The position numbers and the translations under genes are program-made. A stretch of 64,000 nt of DNA. It comes from a virus. The notes under the pieces are model-generated. The model was given only the letters and a program-made list of their open reading frames with translations. It was not told the DNA's origin and did not search any database. Positions 1-6,408 of the stretch are shown here, piece by piece. How positions within the stretch are numbered: the first letter of the stretch is position 1; every line of letters begins with the position of its first letter. The stretch is from positions 1 to 64,000 of the IMG/VR virus record IMGVR_UViG_3300025697_000013, one strand, 5' to 3'.

Positions 1-202
1 CCTCTGCCCAGTCGATCCCGACGTGGGTCGGGTCGAGAGGCCCGTCGTGAGTGAGGTATTCCACGAGCCCAGGTCCGCTGCTCCTCGTGACGGCTCCACA
101 ACTTACCTCGATGCCTTCCTTCTGGCTGAACAGCCGCAAGAACTTCTCCCACAACCCGGCGATCCATCTGGGCGGTGGACCGATGTCGTCGACGATAGCC
201 AT
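1..202 (-). CDS. Hypothetical protein, C-terminus beyond the window edge
   Basis: The visible 67 residues start at an ATG at 202 (MAIVDDIGPPPRWIAGLWEK) and run open to base 1. No earlier start exists in this frame before the stop of the gene upstream, so the start is forced even though no strong SD precedes it. No family is recognised. It is the last visible member of the minus-strand operon that begins at 1840. Confidence 0.55.
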   Translation of the reverse strand, partial: MAIVDDIGPPPRWIAGLWEKFLRLFSQKEGIEVSCGAVTRSSGPGLVEYLTHDGPLDPTHVGIDWAE

Positions 203-247
203 CTTGAATTGGATCGCTGCCTCTCGGAAGCGGGCACGCTGCGCTGG

Positions 248-463
248 TCAGGAATCGAACGGCAGCTCCGGGTGTGGACACGGGATCGGGACCTCCCGCG
301 TCTCGCACTCGCTCTCGACCAGGGCAGGGTATCCGCACTCGGGGCAGCCGGCAGAGTCCTTCCACCACCAGCCGCCTGGGGGGATCGCGTCGTCCCAGGC
401 GATCGGGGACCATTGCTTGCAGCGCGGGCACTGGGCCTCGCGGATGGTGGGAGGGGTCTTCAT
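248..463 (-). CDS. Small zinc-ribbon-like protein
   Basis: 71 aa. The start is the ATG at 463, which overlaps the stop of the upstream gene as ATGA. Two CxxC pairs (CPRC near residue 12 and CPEC near residue 41), plus further Cys and His residues toward the C-terminus, suggest a zinc-binding fold. Tryptophans surround the second pair (GGWWWKDSAGC). Partner and substrate are unknown. It is translationally coupled to the two-TM protein upstream. Confidence 0.7.
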   Translation of the reverse strand: MKTPPTIREAQCPRCKQWSPIAWDDAIPPGGWWWKDSAGCPECGYPALVESECETREVPIPCPHPELPFDS

Positions 464-690
464 GGGGTCCCCGTGCCACGGCGATCGAGGAACGAGGCCA
501 GCAGCCACCCGGCCCAGTACAACGCCAGAGCGATGATGAGGAGCGGCCAGAGGCCCGCAACCTCCAGCGTAGTGAGCATAATAACGTGGTCCCCGTCGCC
601 ATGCCGATGGCCTTTGGCGGATACTCCGATCCCAACCAAGAGGAACCCGACCATGTAGATCCAGAGAGCGATGATCATCCACTCAGCCAT
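460..690 (-). CDS. Small membrane protein with two predicted TM segments
   Basis: 76 aa, start chosen at the ATG at 690 because AGGAGG lies just upstream. Hydrophobic segments at about residues 4-23 (MIIALWIYMVGFLLVGIGV) and 44-66 predict two membrane spans with a short His/Asp-rich loop between them (GHRHGDGDH) and a short basic tail. Such proteins in phage early operons are often host-takeover or superinfection factors, but nothing here proves that. The start overlaps the upstream gene by 8 bases. Confidence 0.7.
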   Translation of the reverse strand: MAEWMIIALWIYMVGFLLVGIGVSAKGHRHGDGDHVIMLTTLEVAGLWPLLIIALALYWAGWLLASFLDRRGTGTP

Positions 691-1093
691 TGGGCACCTC
701 CTCACAGTTGGGGATCGGTCCTGCGCCTGGTATGGTCCCTGCCTGGACGCTGAACGGGATATACCGCTGCCGAAGGACCTCCGCAACCCAGCGTTCTCTG
801 CCCTCCTCCTCGCTCATGCCGTGGACCCACACAAGGACGTGGTAGTCGGATCGCTCAAGGCCAAGGGCACCAAGGAAGCCATCGACAAAGGCGCGGGTCT
901 CCTCGGTGGTCCGGACCCTGGGGAGTCGGTCTTCGACGATCGTGACCACGAGCTTGTTATCGTTCTCTGCGCGCTTGAGATCGGCGGGGGTTGGGTACCG
1001 GCGGAAGATGAAGTCTTCGCGTCCGATCCGCTGGCAATGGACCCTGTTGAGGTCTCCGGCCCCGATGCTGACGATGGGAGGGCGTTCATTCAT
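683..1093 (-). CDS. Hypothetical early protein
   Basis: 136 aa from an ATG at 1093 with GGAGG 5 bases upstream; the ATG overlaps the upstream stop as ATGA. The protein is soluble and mixed alpha/beta, with a segment rich in charged residues (KRAENDNKLVVTIVEDRLPR). No family is recognised. It belongs to the leftward early operon driven by the promoter near 1.9 kb. Confidence 0.7.
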   Translation of the reverse strand: MNERPPIVSIGAGDLNRVHCQRIGREDFIFRRYPTPADLKRAENDNKLVVTIVEDRLPRVRTTEETRAFVDGFLGALGLERSDYHVLVWVHGMSEEEGRERWVAEVLRQRYIPFSVQAGTIPGAGPIPNCEEVPNG

Positions 1094-1590
1094 GGGGCAC
1101 CTCCGCGGCTGAGAGTGCGCAGGTCCAGCAATTCCTGTAGCGCGCGGTAGATCCGCATGTGATCCTCGGCGCATGCCTGTTCACAGACGCCCATCCGTTC
1201 CTCTGCGACGTGCTCGCAGTGGTCCATCATGGTCCGGACCTCGGTGTCGGTCGGCGGGATGGTGTTGCGCTTGCGGATGGCCAGGATCTCCTCGACGACG
1301 GTGGCACGGCCCTTGAGCATCGACTGCGGTAGCCCAGGGATCGGGTACGGTGGATGCGGGGCTTCCTCTTTTCCCTGTTCGTCTGAGGCGCTTCGGATCC
1401 CGTCATCCCAGTCCTCGCACCAGTCCCCGTCCTGTCTGCGCTCGTCCTTCTTCGGGCAGTGCCCCCAGGTGCCGGTACCGCTCACGTAGTGCATGCAGGT
1501 CTCGCAGGCGCCGAGTTTGGGGTGACGCGCCTGCCTCACGAACTCCAGAACCGCTTCCCCGAGCTGCTCCATCTCCCCGATCATGTGCAC
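1090..1590 (-). CDS. Cys-containing hypothetical protein, possibly the 3' half of a frameshifted gene
   Basis: 166 aa as an independent frame, with a GTG at 1590 or an ATG at 1584 and no good SD at either. Cysteines in the order C-x2-C, C, C (around CETCMHYV and DGDWCEDW) suggest a metal site, and a second Cys/His cluster lies at the C-terminus (MDHCEHVAEERMGVCEQAC). The frame stays open upstream to about 1700 and encodes natural-looking acidic sequence there (SDESDDPDLVSLSV). It overlaps the preceding gene by 188 bases, which is unlike this genome, so it is probably the C-terminal part of a product that begins at 1840 (see findings). Confidence 0.65.
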   Translation of the reverse strand: MHMIGEMEQLGEAVLEFVRQARHPKLGACETCMHYVSGTGTWGHCPKKDERRQDGDWCEDWDDGIRSASDEQGKEEAPHPPYPIPGLPQSMLKGRATVVEEILAIRKRNTIPPTDTEVRTMMDHCEHVAEERMGVCEQACAEDHMRIYRALQELLDLRTLSRGGAP

Positions 1591-1840
1591 GCTGAGGGAT
1601 ACGAGATCGGGATCGTCGCTCTCGTCGCTGGGGGTCCACCTGGGCGCGCTCGTCGCAGTCGTCGTTCCAGGAAGGTCCCCAGGAGTCGAATGTCACAGAT
1701 CCCGGTCCCCACCCGCTGGGAGAGACAGAGAACGACCCGATCGGGTCGCCGCCCTTATCGGCAACCGCGTTGATGATCTCGTTGAAATCCTCGGCAAGTG
1801 CCAAGAGATCGTTGACAGTTGGGTTCTCGTTATCTGCCAT
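1403..1840 (-). CDS. First gene of the leftward early operon; frame change suspected near 1632
   Basis: The frame as read is 145 aa. The ATG at 1840 has GAGGAGG upstream and lies about 45 bases below the -10 of the minus-strand promoter. Residues 1-70 look like a genuine acidic protein (NDLLALAEDFNEIINAVADK). Beyond a CCCCC run at 1630-1634 (minus-strand sense) the frame turns into Arg-rich sequence typical of a shadow frame. A +1 shift at GAC-CCC-C joins it to the frame of the next gene and gives about 250 residues. Either programmed +1 slippage or a one-base sequence error could explain this. Confidence 0.6.
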   Translation of the reverse strand: MADNENPTVNDLLALAEDFNEIINAVADKGGDPIGSFSVSPSGWGPGSVTFDSWGPSWNDDCDERAQVDPQRRERRSRSRIPQRAHDRGDGAARGSGSGVREAGASPQTRRLRDLHALRERYRHLGALPEEGRAQTGRGLVRGLG

Positions 1841-1887
1841 GGTTCCTCCTCGTTGTGCCCATGGGGGCGGTCATTCATCCTGGGGTC

Positions 1888-1916
1888 AGCATGCCGCAGG
1901 CAGATGGGCAGGTCAA
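1888..1916 (-). promoter_or_regulatory. Leftward early promoter
   Basis: Minus strand TTGACC (-35, 1916-1911), 17-bp spacer and CATGCT (-10, 1893-1888). Just downstream is GACCCCAGGATGA, related to the GGTCCCAGGTTGA block found after the -10 of sister promoters at 15.2 and 19.9 kb. It reads into the gene starting at 1840. Confidence 0.6.
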
Positions 1917-1922
1917 GACAAT

Positions 1923-1937
1923 TCGACGACCCGTCGA
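1923..1937. promoter_or_regulatory. 15-bp inverted repeat, operator-like
   Basis: TCGACG-ACC-CGTCGA has perfect 6-bp arms. It sits 6 bp upstream of the leftward -35 and 26 bp upstream of the rightward -35, so one bound protein could control both divergent operons. It is one of several near-identical sites in the window. Confidence 0.75.
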
Positions 1938-1963
1938 TCTTTTTTCCCGTTTGCTTTTTCCGC

Positions 1964-1991
1964 TTGACAAAGATACGCCGTACCCTATGGT
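1964..1991 (+). promoter_or_regulatory. Rightward early promoter
   Basis: TTGACA at 1964-1969, 16-bp spacer and TATGGT at 1986-1991. Transcription would begin near 1998, just ahead of the GGAGG that serves the gene at 2010. A pyrimidine/T-rich tract lies immediately upstream of the -35. Confidence 0.7.
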
Positions 1992-2009
1992 TATGACGTG
2001 GAGGACGAA

Positions 2010-2159
2010 ATGACGAAAGTAAAAATCCCACAGAAGTTGACGTGCCTGCGATGCGGACACGTCTGGATCCCCCGCAAGTCTACCGTGCTTGCTTGTCCGA
2101 AATGCCGATCTCCATATTGGAACCGGCCACGCAGGCAGAAAAAGAAGGCGGCCAAGTGA
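2010..2159 (+). CDS. Small zinc-ribbon protein
   Basis: 49 aa with GGAGG 5 bases before the ATG. Two CxxC knuckles (CLRCGHVWIPR and CPKCRSPYW) followed by a basic tail (RRQKKKAAK) make a classic zinc ribbon. Short proteins with this pattern are common in phages and archaea and are presumed nucleic-acid or protein binders. It is the first gene of the rightward operon, and its stop overlaps the next start as GTGA. Confidence 0.75.
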   Translation: MTKVKIPQKLTCLRCGHVWIPRKSTVLACPKCRSPYWNRPRRQKKKAAK

Positions 2160-2689
2160 TCCACCGCGCCTACAAGACCGAACTGGACCCCAACGACCGG
2201 CAGCGGACCGCGCTGTTGCGTCATGCCGGCGCGGCCAGGTGGGCGTACAACTTCGGCCTTCGCCGTAAGGTAGACGCCTTCGAGGCAGCCTGGGGCGTTC
2301 CCTGTGACTTGGATGGAGGTGCCCTGATGGAGACCGAGACCAGCAAGGTGAAGGTCCGGACCGGGCCGGTGAACCCGTACTACCTGCGGCTGCGCCCGCG
2401 GCGCCTGACGTTCCGGCAGCGGTTGCGGATCCTCTTTGGTGGGACGCTGACCACGTTCGTGGAGATGGACTCGGACGGGGCAGGCCCGTACCGCGCCCAG
2501 GGATACCTCCACGGCGCCACCGTCGGCGTCGAGCTGGCTGGCAGCGACGACTGGGAGTCCCTGGCCCCAGGCGGCCTGCTCTCGCCGTCGCAGGCGGAGC
2601 GGTTCCTTGAGGCGCTTGCAGGCGAGTCGGACATGACCGCGGAGCGGATGATCCTGGATGCAATACAGACGTCGGCCGGCGATAGCTGA
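2156..2689 (+). CDS. TnpB/OrfB N-terminal HTH-like segment fused to an unknown domain
   Basis: 177 aa from a GTG at 2156 coupled to the upstream stop. Residues 1-40 (starting VIHRAYKTELDPNDRQRTAL and continuing to GAARWAYNFGL) match the N-terminal helix-turn-helix signature of IS200/IS605-type OrfB (TnpB) proteins: R-Y-K, P-x-x-x-Q, then an R-x-x-Y-N element. No RuvC or Zn-finger part of TnpB follows. Residues 58-177 form an unrelated domain that has its own GGAGG and ATG at 2327, so the shorter 120-aa product could be made separately. The first part may be a domesticated transposon remnant. Confidence 0.65.
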   Translation: MIHRAYKTELDPNDRQRTALLRHAGAARWAYNFGLRRKVDAFEAAWGVPCDLDGGALMETETSKVKVRTGPVNPYYLRLRPRRLTFRQRLRILFGGTLTTFVEMDSDGAGPYRAQGYLHGATVGVELAGSDDWESLAPGGLLSPSQAERFLEALAGESDMTAERMILDAIQTSAGDS

Positions 2690-2703
2690 CTGGGAGGTGT
2701 GAA

Positions 2704-3441
2704 ATGAACACAAGAGTCCTGTATCTGAAGAGTCGTGGCAAAGGGGACGCTCGGGAATGCTACTGTTGTGTAGATGAGTACGATAGCGTCTACAAGTGGT
2801 GCAGTTGGCCAGAGTGGCGTATCTATCCCCCAAGTGGTGCCATTTTCTTAGACGCTATCGAGATCCGCATACTGATCAAGGACGATCACCGAGACCAGAT
2901 CATGAAATTCGTGCAGAGCTCCGCCCCTTTCGATGTAGATTTGTCCGAGTGCGGACCCTGCGACGTATGCGATGGCCCCTGCCCCCTTCTTCATTGCGGA
3001 GCAGGAGACGGCCCCATGAGGACTATCATCGCCGGCAGCCGCGGGATCAAGGACATCGCCCTCGTCCGAGCTGCGGTGGACCTCGCGGGATTCGAGATCT
3101 CGGAGGTCTTCTCCGGAGGGGCCCAGGGCGTCGATCAGCTCGGGGAGTCGGTGGCGTACAGCCGTCACATCCAGGTGAGGACGTTCCCCGCTGATTGGGA
3201 CAAGCACGGCCTGTCGGCGGGGCCGATCCGCAATCTGGAGATGGCAGCCGCAGCGGACGCGCTGATCGCCGTGTGGGACGGTGAGAGCCGGGGGACCAAG
3301 CACATGATCGAGACGGCCGTGAAGGTCGGCTTGCGGGTATTCGTGCTCGGGCCTGGCGAGGGGGTACTGCCGGCGAACGATCGCAGGTTCCAGTGGTTGG
3401 AGCCGTTACATAAACAAACCAACAGCGGAGGACAGAGATGA
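2704..3441 (+). CDS. SLOG (YspA/DUF2493-like) protein with a Cys-rich N-terminal extension
   Basis: 245 aa with GGGAGG before the ATG. Residues 105-220 carry SLOG-family (Rossmann-like nucleotide-binding) features: IIAGSRG at the first strand, then SGGAQGVDQLGE and a GTKHMIETA helix. SLOG domains bind nucleotides or their derivatives; exact ligands of the phage YspA-like forms are not established here. Residues 1-104 contain seven cysteines, several in the CGPCDVCDGPC cluster, and are not recognised. A second SD and ATG at 3016 sit exactly at the domain boundary, so a stand-alone SLOG protein may also be translated. Confidence 0.75.
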   Translation: MNTRVLYLKSRGKGDARECYCCVDEYDSVYKWCSWPEWRIYPPSGAIFLDAIEIRILIKDDHRDQIMKFVQSSAPFDVDLSECGPCDVCDGPCPLLHCGAGDGPMRTIIAGSRGIKDIALVRAAVDLAGFEISEVFSGGAQGVDQLGESVAYSRHIQVRTFPADWDKHGLSAGPIRNLEMAAAADALIAVWDGESRGTKHMIETAVKVGLRVFVLGPGEGVLPANDRRFQWLEPLHKQTNSGGQR

Positions 3442-3713
3442 AGCAGTCGATTATCGACACAGTACAAAGGGAGTTTACAGAACGAGTACGGTCAGCGATC
3501 GCACTCCGTGCCAATCTCGTTGAGCGCGAGAAGAAGTACGCCGATGACAGACTCGCCCTCCATGATGAGGAACGCGCGATCATAGAGTTGGCCGTCTTCC
3601 TCGAGGACAACAAGCCGGAGGACTCGGAGGCCGCGCACCCGTTGCTCAAGGACGAAGAGACCCACTACCTCTTCGAGCGGCTCCGCAAGGTCGGCGCGAC
3701 GAACCTGCGATGA
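3438..3713 (+). CDS. Small helical hypothetical protein
   Basis: 91 aa. The ATG overlaps the upstream stop as ATGA, with GGAGGA upstream. The sequence is strongly charged and helical (EREKKYADDRLALHDEERAI), suggesting a coiled-coil or helical bundle. No family is recognised. Confidence 0.7.
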   Translation: MKQSIIDTVQREFTERVRSAIALRANLVEREKKYADDRLALHDEERAIIELAVFLEDNKPEDSEAAHPLLKDEETHYLFERLRKVGATNLR

Positions 3714-3844
3714 CCTGGCCCGAGGGCTGCGTTCACGCCTTCGTGTGGGCCTCTTGCGCAGCGATGGGGGTGGTTGGCGCTCTGCCTGGTTGGGGGGCTC
3801 TCGTTGGCGCCCTGGTTGGATCGGCGATGATGAAGAGGAGGTAA
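3710..3844 (+). CDS. Small Gly/Ala/Val-rich membrane peptide
   Basis: 44 aa, with its start overlapping the upstream stop as ATGA. The peptide is hydrophobic and glycine-rich (GVVGALPGWGALVGALVGS) and ends KRR, as a single- or hairpin-TM protein with a cytoplasmic basic end would. Its short length makes function unassignable, but coupling on both sides supports translation. Confidence 0.5.
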   Translation: MTWPEGCVHAFVWASCAAMGVVGALPGWGALVGALVGSAMMKRR

Positions 3845-3847
3845 GCG

Positions 3848-3890
3848 ATGTCAGTAGCACAGCAACTCGGACACGTCCAGGCAGAGGCCT
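3848..3890 (+). repeat. 43-bp direct repeat, copy 1
   Basis: It matches 7526-7568 at 41 of 43 bases, differing only at the 8th and 19th base. Both copies begin at an ATG behind a GAGGAGG-type SD. Confidence 0.85.
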
Positions 3891-3910
3891 GGGAGGAAAA
3901 CAAGACATGA
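3848..3910 (+). CDS. 20-aa peptide, duplicated 5' end of the gene at 7526
   Basis: ATG at 3848 preceded by GAGGAGG. The first 14 codons (MSVAQQLGHVQAEA) are almost the same as those of the 187-aa gene at 7526; the DNA is identical at 41 of 43 positions. It then diverges and stops after 20 residues, with the TGA overlapping the next ATG. It is either a truncated paralogue left by recombination or a short coupling leader. Confidence 0.45.
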   Translation: MSVAQQLGHVQAEAWEENKT

Positions 3911-4131
3911 ATAAGACACTCGAAGTAACGATCAGAATGACGGCAGCGATCCAGAAAGGTGCGCAAATGAAGGTGCGCAGAAACTTCTTGGATTTCTTCG
4001 CTGACAGGATTCGGCAGGCATGTACCGAGGGCAGTCTGGTGTCCATGATGGAGCGCCTGATTGAGTCTGTGGACTTTGCGGCAGACCAGATACCTGGCAT
4101 GGATGCGCTCCCGAGAACCATGACAGGCTGA
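3907..4131 (+). CDS. Small helical hypothetical protein
   Basis: 74 aa. The ATG at 3907 overlaps the upstream stop (ATGA), and GGAGG lies 10 bases upstream. A basic stretch (MKVRRNFLDFFADRIRQA) is followed by an amphipathic helix. No family is recognised. Confidence 0.65.
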   Translation: MNKTLEVTIRMTAAIQKGAQMKVRRNFLDFFADRIRQACTEGSLVSMMERLIESVDFAADQIPGMDALPRTMTG

Positions 4132-4208
4132 TTCGGTGGCTCCTGAAAAGGCGCGTCGGCGATGTCGAGAAGGCAGGCTGGGTCCGCGTCTACGGTCCAC
4201 CGGAGAGC

Positions 4209-4307
4209 ATGCCAGGTGGGTACGACTGGGCGCATGAATCCAAGGCGTTCCTGACGGTGGCCCAGGAAAACAGGCTCTCACGCCTGGGGCACACTGTGTG
4301 GCCATGA
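4209..4307 (+). CDS. Orphan reading frame, true start unclear
   Basis: From the ATG at 4209 the product is 32 aa, but the frame is open from about 4075 and encodes plausible sequence before that ATG (RLIRWLLKRRVGDVEKAGWV), with no ATG, GTG or TTG in the upstream part. The stop overlaps the next gene's ATG, as is usual for real genes here. A CTG start near 4130 or a frameshift from the preceding gene would give about 60 residues. Confidence 0.35.
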   Translation: MPGGYDWAHESKAFLTVAQENRLSRLGHTVWP

Positions 4308-4525
4308 AGCCCCCTGCCCCGAAAGACTGCAAGCGCCTGGCCCGCCACTACGGCTGCGACGGCGTCCTCGTGATCGCCGTGGACTTCCAGGCAGAGGCGA
4401 TGGCCGGCGCGTCGTGGGGAGCAGACAAGACACGCTGCGGCTTCATGGCCGGGGTGCTCGACGACATGATAGACGAGTTAAATGATAGGGAGCCCCAGAG
4501 CCTCAAACAACGAACCGGAGGATGA
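4304..4525 (+). CDS. Hypothetical protein
   Basis: 73 aa. The ATG at 4304 overlaps the stop of the preceding frame (ATGA). The product has a compact alpha/beta look (CDGVLVIAVDFQAEAMAGAS) and ends in a polar helix. No family is recognised. Confidence 0.65.
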   Translation: MKPPAPKDCKRLARHYGCDGVLVIAVDFQAEAMAGASWGADKTRCGFMAGVLDDMIDELNDREPQSLKQRTGG

Positions 4526-4527
4526 CC

Positions 4528-4746
4528 ATGCAGATGATCCGAGCAGCTCGCAGCCTCGTCCAGGACTTTCGCAGAGGTGCCCGTCAGGTGGGCTACGCAG
4601 CGGGGCGCGTGAAGGGGCCGCTCCCCGTGCGGGTGGTCTTCCAGCTCACCGCGGCCGCGTGGCACTTGGTGGACATGGACCTCGCCCCCCTGGAGTACGC
4701 ACTGGCGACTCTGGAGCTGCGAGACGCCATGCGGGAGGTGGACTGA
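4528..4746 (+). CDS. Hypothetical protein
   Basis: 72 aa. The ATG at 4528 is preferred over the ATG at 4522 because GGAGG at 4517-4521 is 6 bases from the former and touches the latter. The N-terminus is basic (RAARSLVQDFRRGARQ). A mildly hydrophobic middle is followed by an acidic helix. Unknown function. Confidence 0.6.
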   Translation: MQMIRAARSLVQDFRRGARQVGYAAGRVKGPLPVRVVFQLTAAAWHLVDMDLAPLEYALATLELRDAMREVD

Positions 4747-4940
4747 TGCCTGACATGGAACGGGTGACCCGTAGGCTGCACATGGACATGGCCAGAGAGG
4801 GCAGGACGCACGATACCGAGGGCGAGGCCCGTAACTACTATCGAGGACTGGACAGGGGACGCATCGAGGCGGCGTGCATCGCGGTCGTCGTCGCAGTCGT
4901 TGCGGTCCTGGTCAGTCTGATCAAATCGGGGGTGCTGTAA
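4746..4940 (+). CDS. C-terminally anchored small membrane protein
   Basis: 64 aa, start coupled to the upstream stop as TGATG. Forty polar and charged residues precede a single C-terminal TM (ACIAVVVAVVAVLVSLI), giving a tail-anchored topology with the soluble part inside. Unknown function. The stop overlaps the next start as TAATG. Confidence 0.65.
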   Translation: MPDMERVTRRLHMDMAREGRTHDTEGEARNYYRGLDRGRIEAACIAVVVAVVAVLVSLIKSGVL

Positions 4941-5566
4941 TGGACACGCAAGGAATCCTGGAGCAATTCGACAAGGACACAGCAGACCACGTCCTGACCG
5001 TCACCCACGACGAAGGCGTCCACCGCTGTATGTCGTACAGAAAACCCGGGACCGGATGCATGGGCGTCCAGGTGACGACTTGGCCTGGACACATCGCTAT
5101 CTCGGGGGACATGGGCTGCTACGTCTTCTCGCGGACTGAGGACATGTTCACGTTCCATCGGCGTCGTGAGGATGACGAACCGGGCAGGATCAGTTGGAAC
5201 TACTGGGCTGAGAAGGTCGTTGCCCAGTGTAAGACGGCCGGCGTCGACGAGTTCGACCCGGACTACTTCAAGGAGTGCGTCGAGGAGTGGACCAAGGAGT
5301 ACCTGGACGAGCACGACGATCTCACAGAAGAGGAGCAGGCTGACTTGGTTGCCGCCGTCAACGACGACGTGCTCAGTGCTCGGTTCGACGGCGAGCACGC
5401 AGCGTGCGCCGCGCTGTACGGGGGTGAGTGCGGGGGCCATGGCAACATCTTCCCCGAGGCCTGCGATTGGCCGAGCTTCCGACAGTACACACACCACTTC
5501 ATCTGGGCCTGCTACTGCATCGAGCGGGTGATTGATGTGTACGACGAGGCCAAGGCCAGCCAGTGA
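4940..5566 (+). CDS. Conserved-looking phage hypothetical protein
   Basis: 208 aa, start coupled to the upstream stop. The N-terminal half contains a TTWPGHIAISGDMGCYVFSR stretch followed by an EDMFTFHRR motif, an arrangement I associate with a widespread uncharacterised phage family. The C-terminal half is rich in Cys, His and Trp (CGGHGNIFPEACDW and WACYCIERV). Probably soluble. Function unknown. It precedes a nuclease-like gene in the same operon. Confidence 0.75.
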   Translation: MDTQGILEQFDKDTADHVLTVTHDEGVHRCMSYRKPGTGCMGVQVTTWPGHIAISGDMGCYVFSRTEDMFTFHRRREDDEPGRISWNYWAEKVVAQCKTAGVDEFDPDYFKECVEEWTKEYLDEHDDLTEEEQADLVAAVNDDVLSARFDGEHAACAALYGGECGGHGNIFPEACDWPSFRQYTHHFIWACYCIERVIDVYDEAKASQ

Positions 5567-6408
5567 GCGCCATCGAAACCACGTCGCAACTCCTCAACCT
5601 CCTGCGGCAGAAGCATTCGCAGAAGGACGGGGCATGGATCTACGTCGAGGAAGTGCCGTCTGCCACCGGATCGTCGTACTGGTCTGGCCGGTCCTTCGAC
5701 GCCGTCGCACTGGGCTGTTGGGATTCCAACCAGCGCCAGGTCATCATCTACGAGGTCAAGGCGTCCAGGGGCGACTTCGCACGGGAGCTCCAGAATCCGG
5801 CGAAGCGCCAGACGGCCATGAAGCTCGCCAACGAGTTCTACTTCGTCACACCCCACGGGCTCGTCAGAGACGATGAGATCCCCGAGGCCTGTGGCCTGAT
5901 CGTGATGACCAAGAACGGGGCGAAGCTCAGGACGGTGAAGCGGGCACAGCAGCGCCACGAGGATCGGACGGAGATCCCTCTCGCTTGGGCGACGGCGCTC
6001 CTGCGGCACCAGGCGAAGGCGATTGAGGAGCTCGCCCGTAGCTACCGATACGCAGGCAAGGACCTCACGGAAGACGACCTACAGGTGTTGATCCGGGAGA
6101 AGGCCCCTGCGTATGTCATGAAAGAAATCCGCGATGCTCAACTTCAGGCATCCAAGCAAGTGCAAGATGATGTACGGAACCGGATCGGAGAGTTGGAGTT
6201 GCCTATCCGCGATGCCCTGGGACTGGATCTCACGGCCGCGCCTGGACGACTGAATTACTGGCAGATCACCCAAGCGTTGCAGCGCCGGATCCAGCATCCA
6301 CCCATGAATGGAGTCGGACACATGCCGGGGCAACTGCGGCGGTGGGCTGCCGAGATGGATAAGTATCTGGACTGGGCGCGTGAAGCAAAATCAGGAGACC
6401 CCGAATGA
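5563..6408 (+). CDS. MmcB-like PD-(D/E)XK nuclease domain protein
   Basis: 281 aa from a GTG at 5563 coupled to the upstream stop. Residues 40-105 carry the restriction-endonuclease-fold core: D46 in SFDAVALG, then E64 and K66 in the IIYEVKASRGDF strand, followed by AKRQTAMKLANEFYFVTP. This matches the D...E-x-K layout of MmcB-type nuclease domains. The rest is helical. The D-ExK triad is intact, so it may be active, degrading or nicking host or phage DNA. Fold assignment is good; substrate is unknown. Confidence 0.7.
   Translation: MSAIETTSQLLNLLRQKHSQKDGAWIYVEEVPSATGSSYWSGRSFDAVALGCWDSNQRQVIIYEVKASRGDFARELQNPAKRQTAMKLANEFYFVTPHGLVRDDEIPEACGLIVMTKNGAKLRTVKRAQQRHEDRTEIPLAWATALLRHQAKAIEELARSYRYAGKDLTEDDLQVLIREKAPAYVMKEIRDAQLQASKQVQDDVRNRIGELELPIRDALGLDLTAAPGRLNYWQITQALQRRIQHPPMNGVGHMPGQLRRWAAEMDKYLDWAREAKSGDPE

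Noticed and set aside
3016-3441. Stand-alone SLOG gene as a separate annotation
   Set aside because: The frame is continuous with the upstream Cys-rich part, so it is noted as a possible internal start and not as a separate gene.
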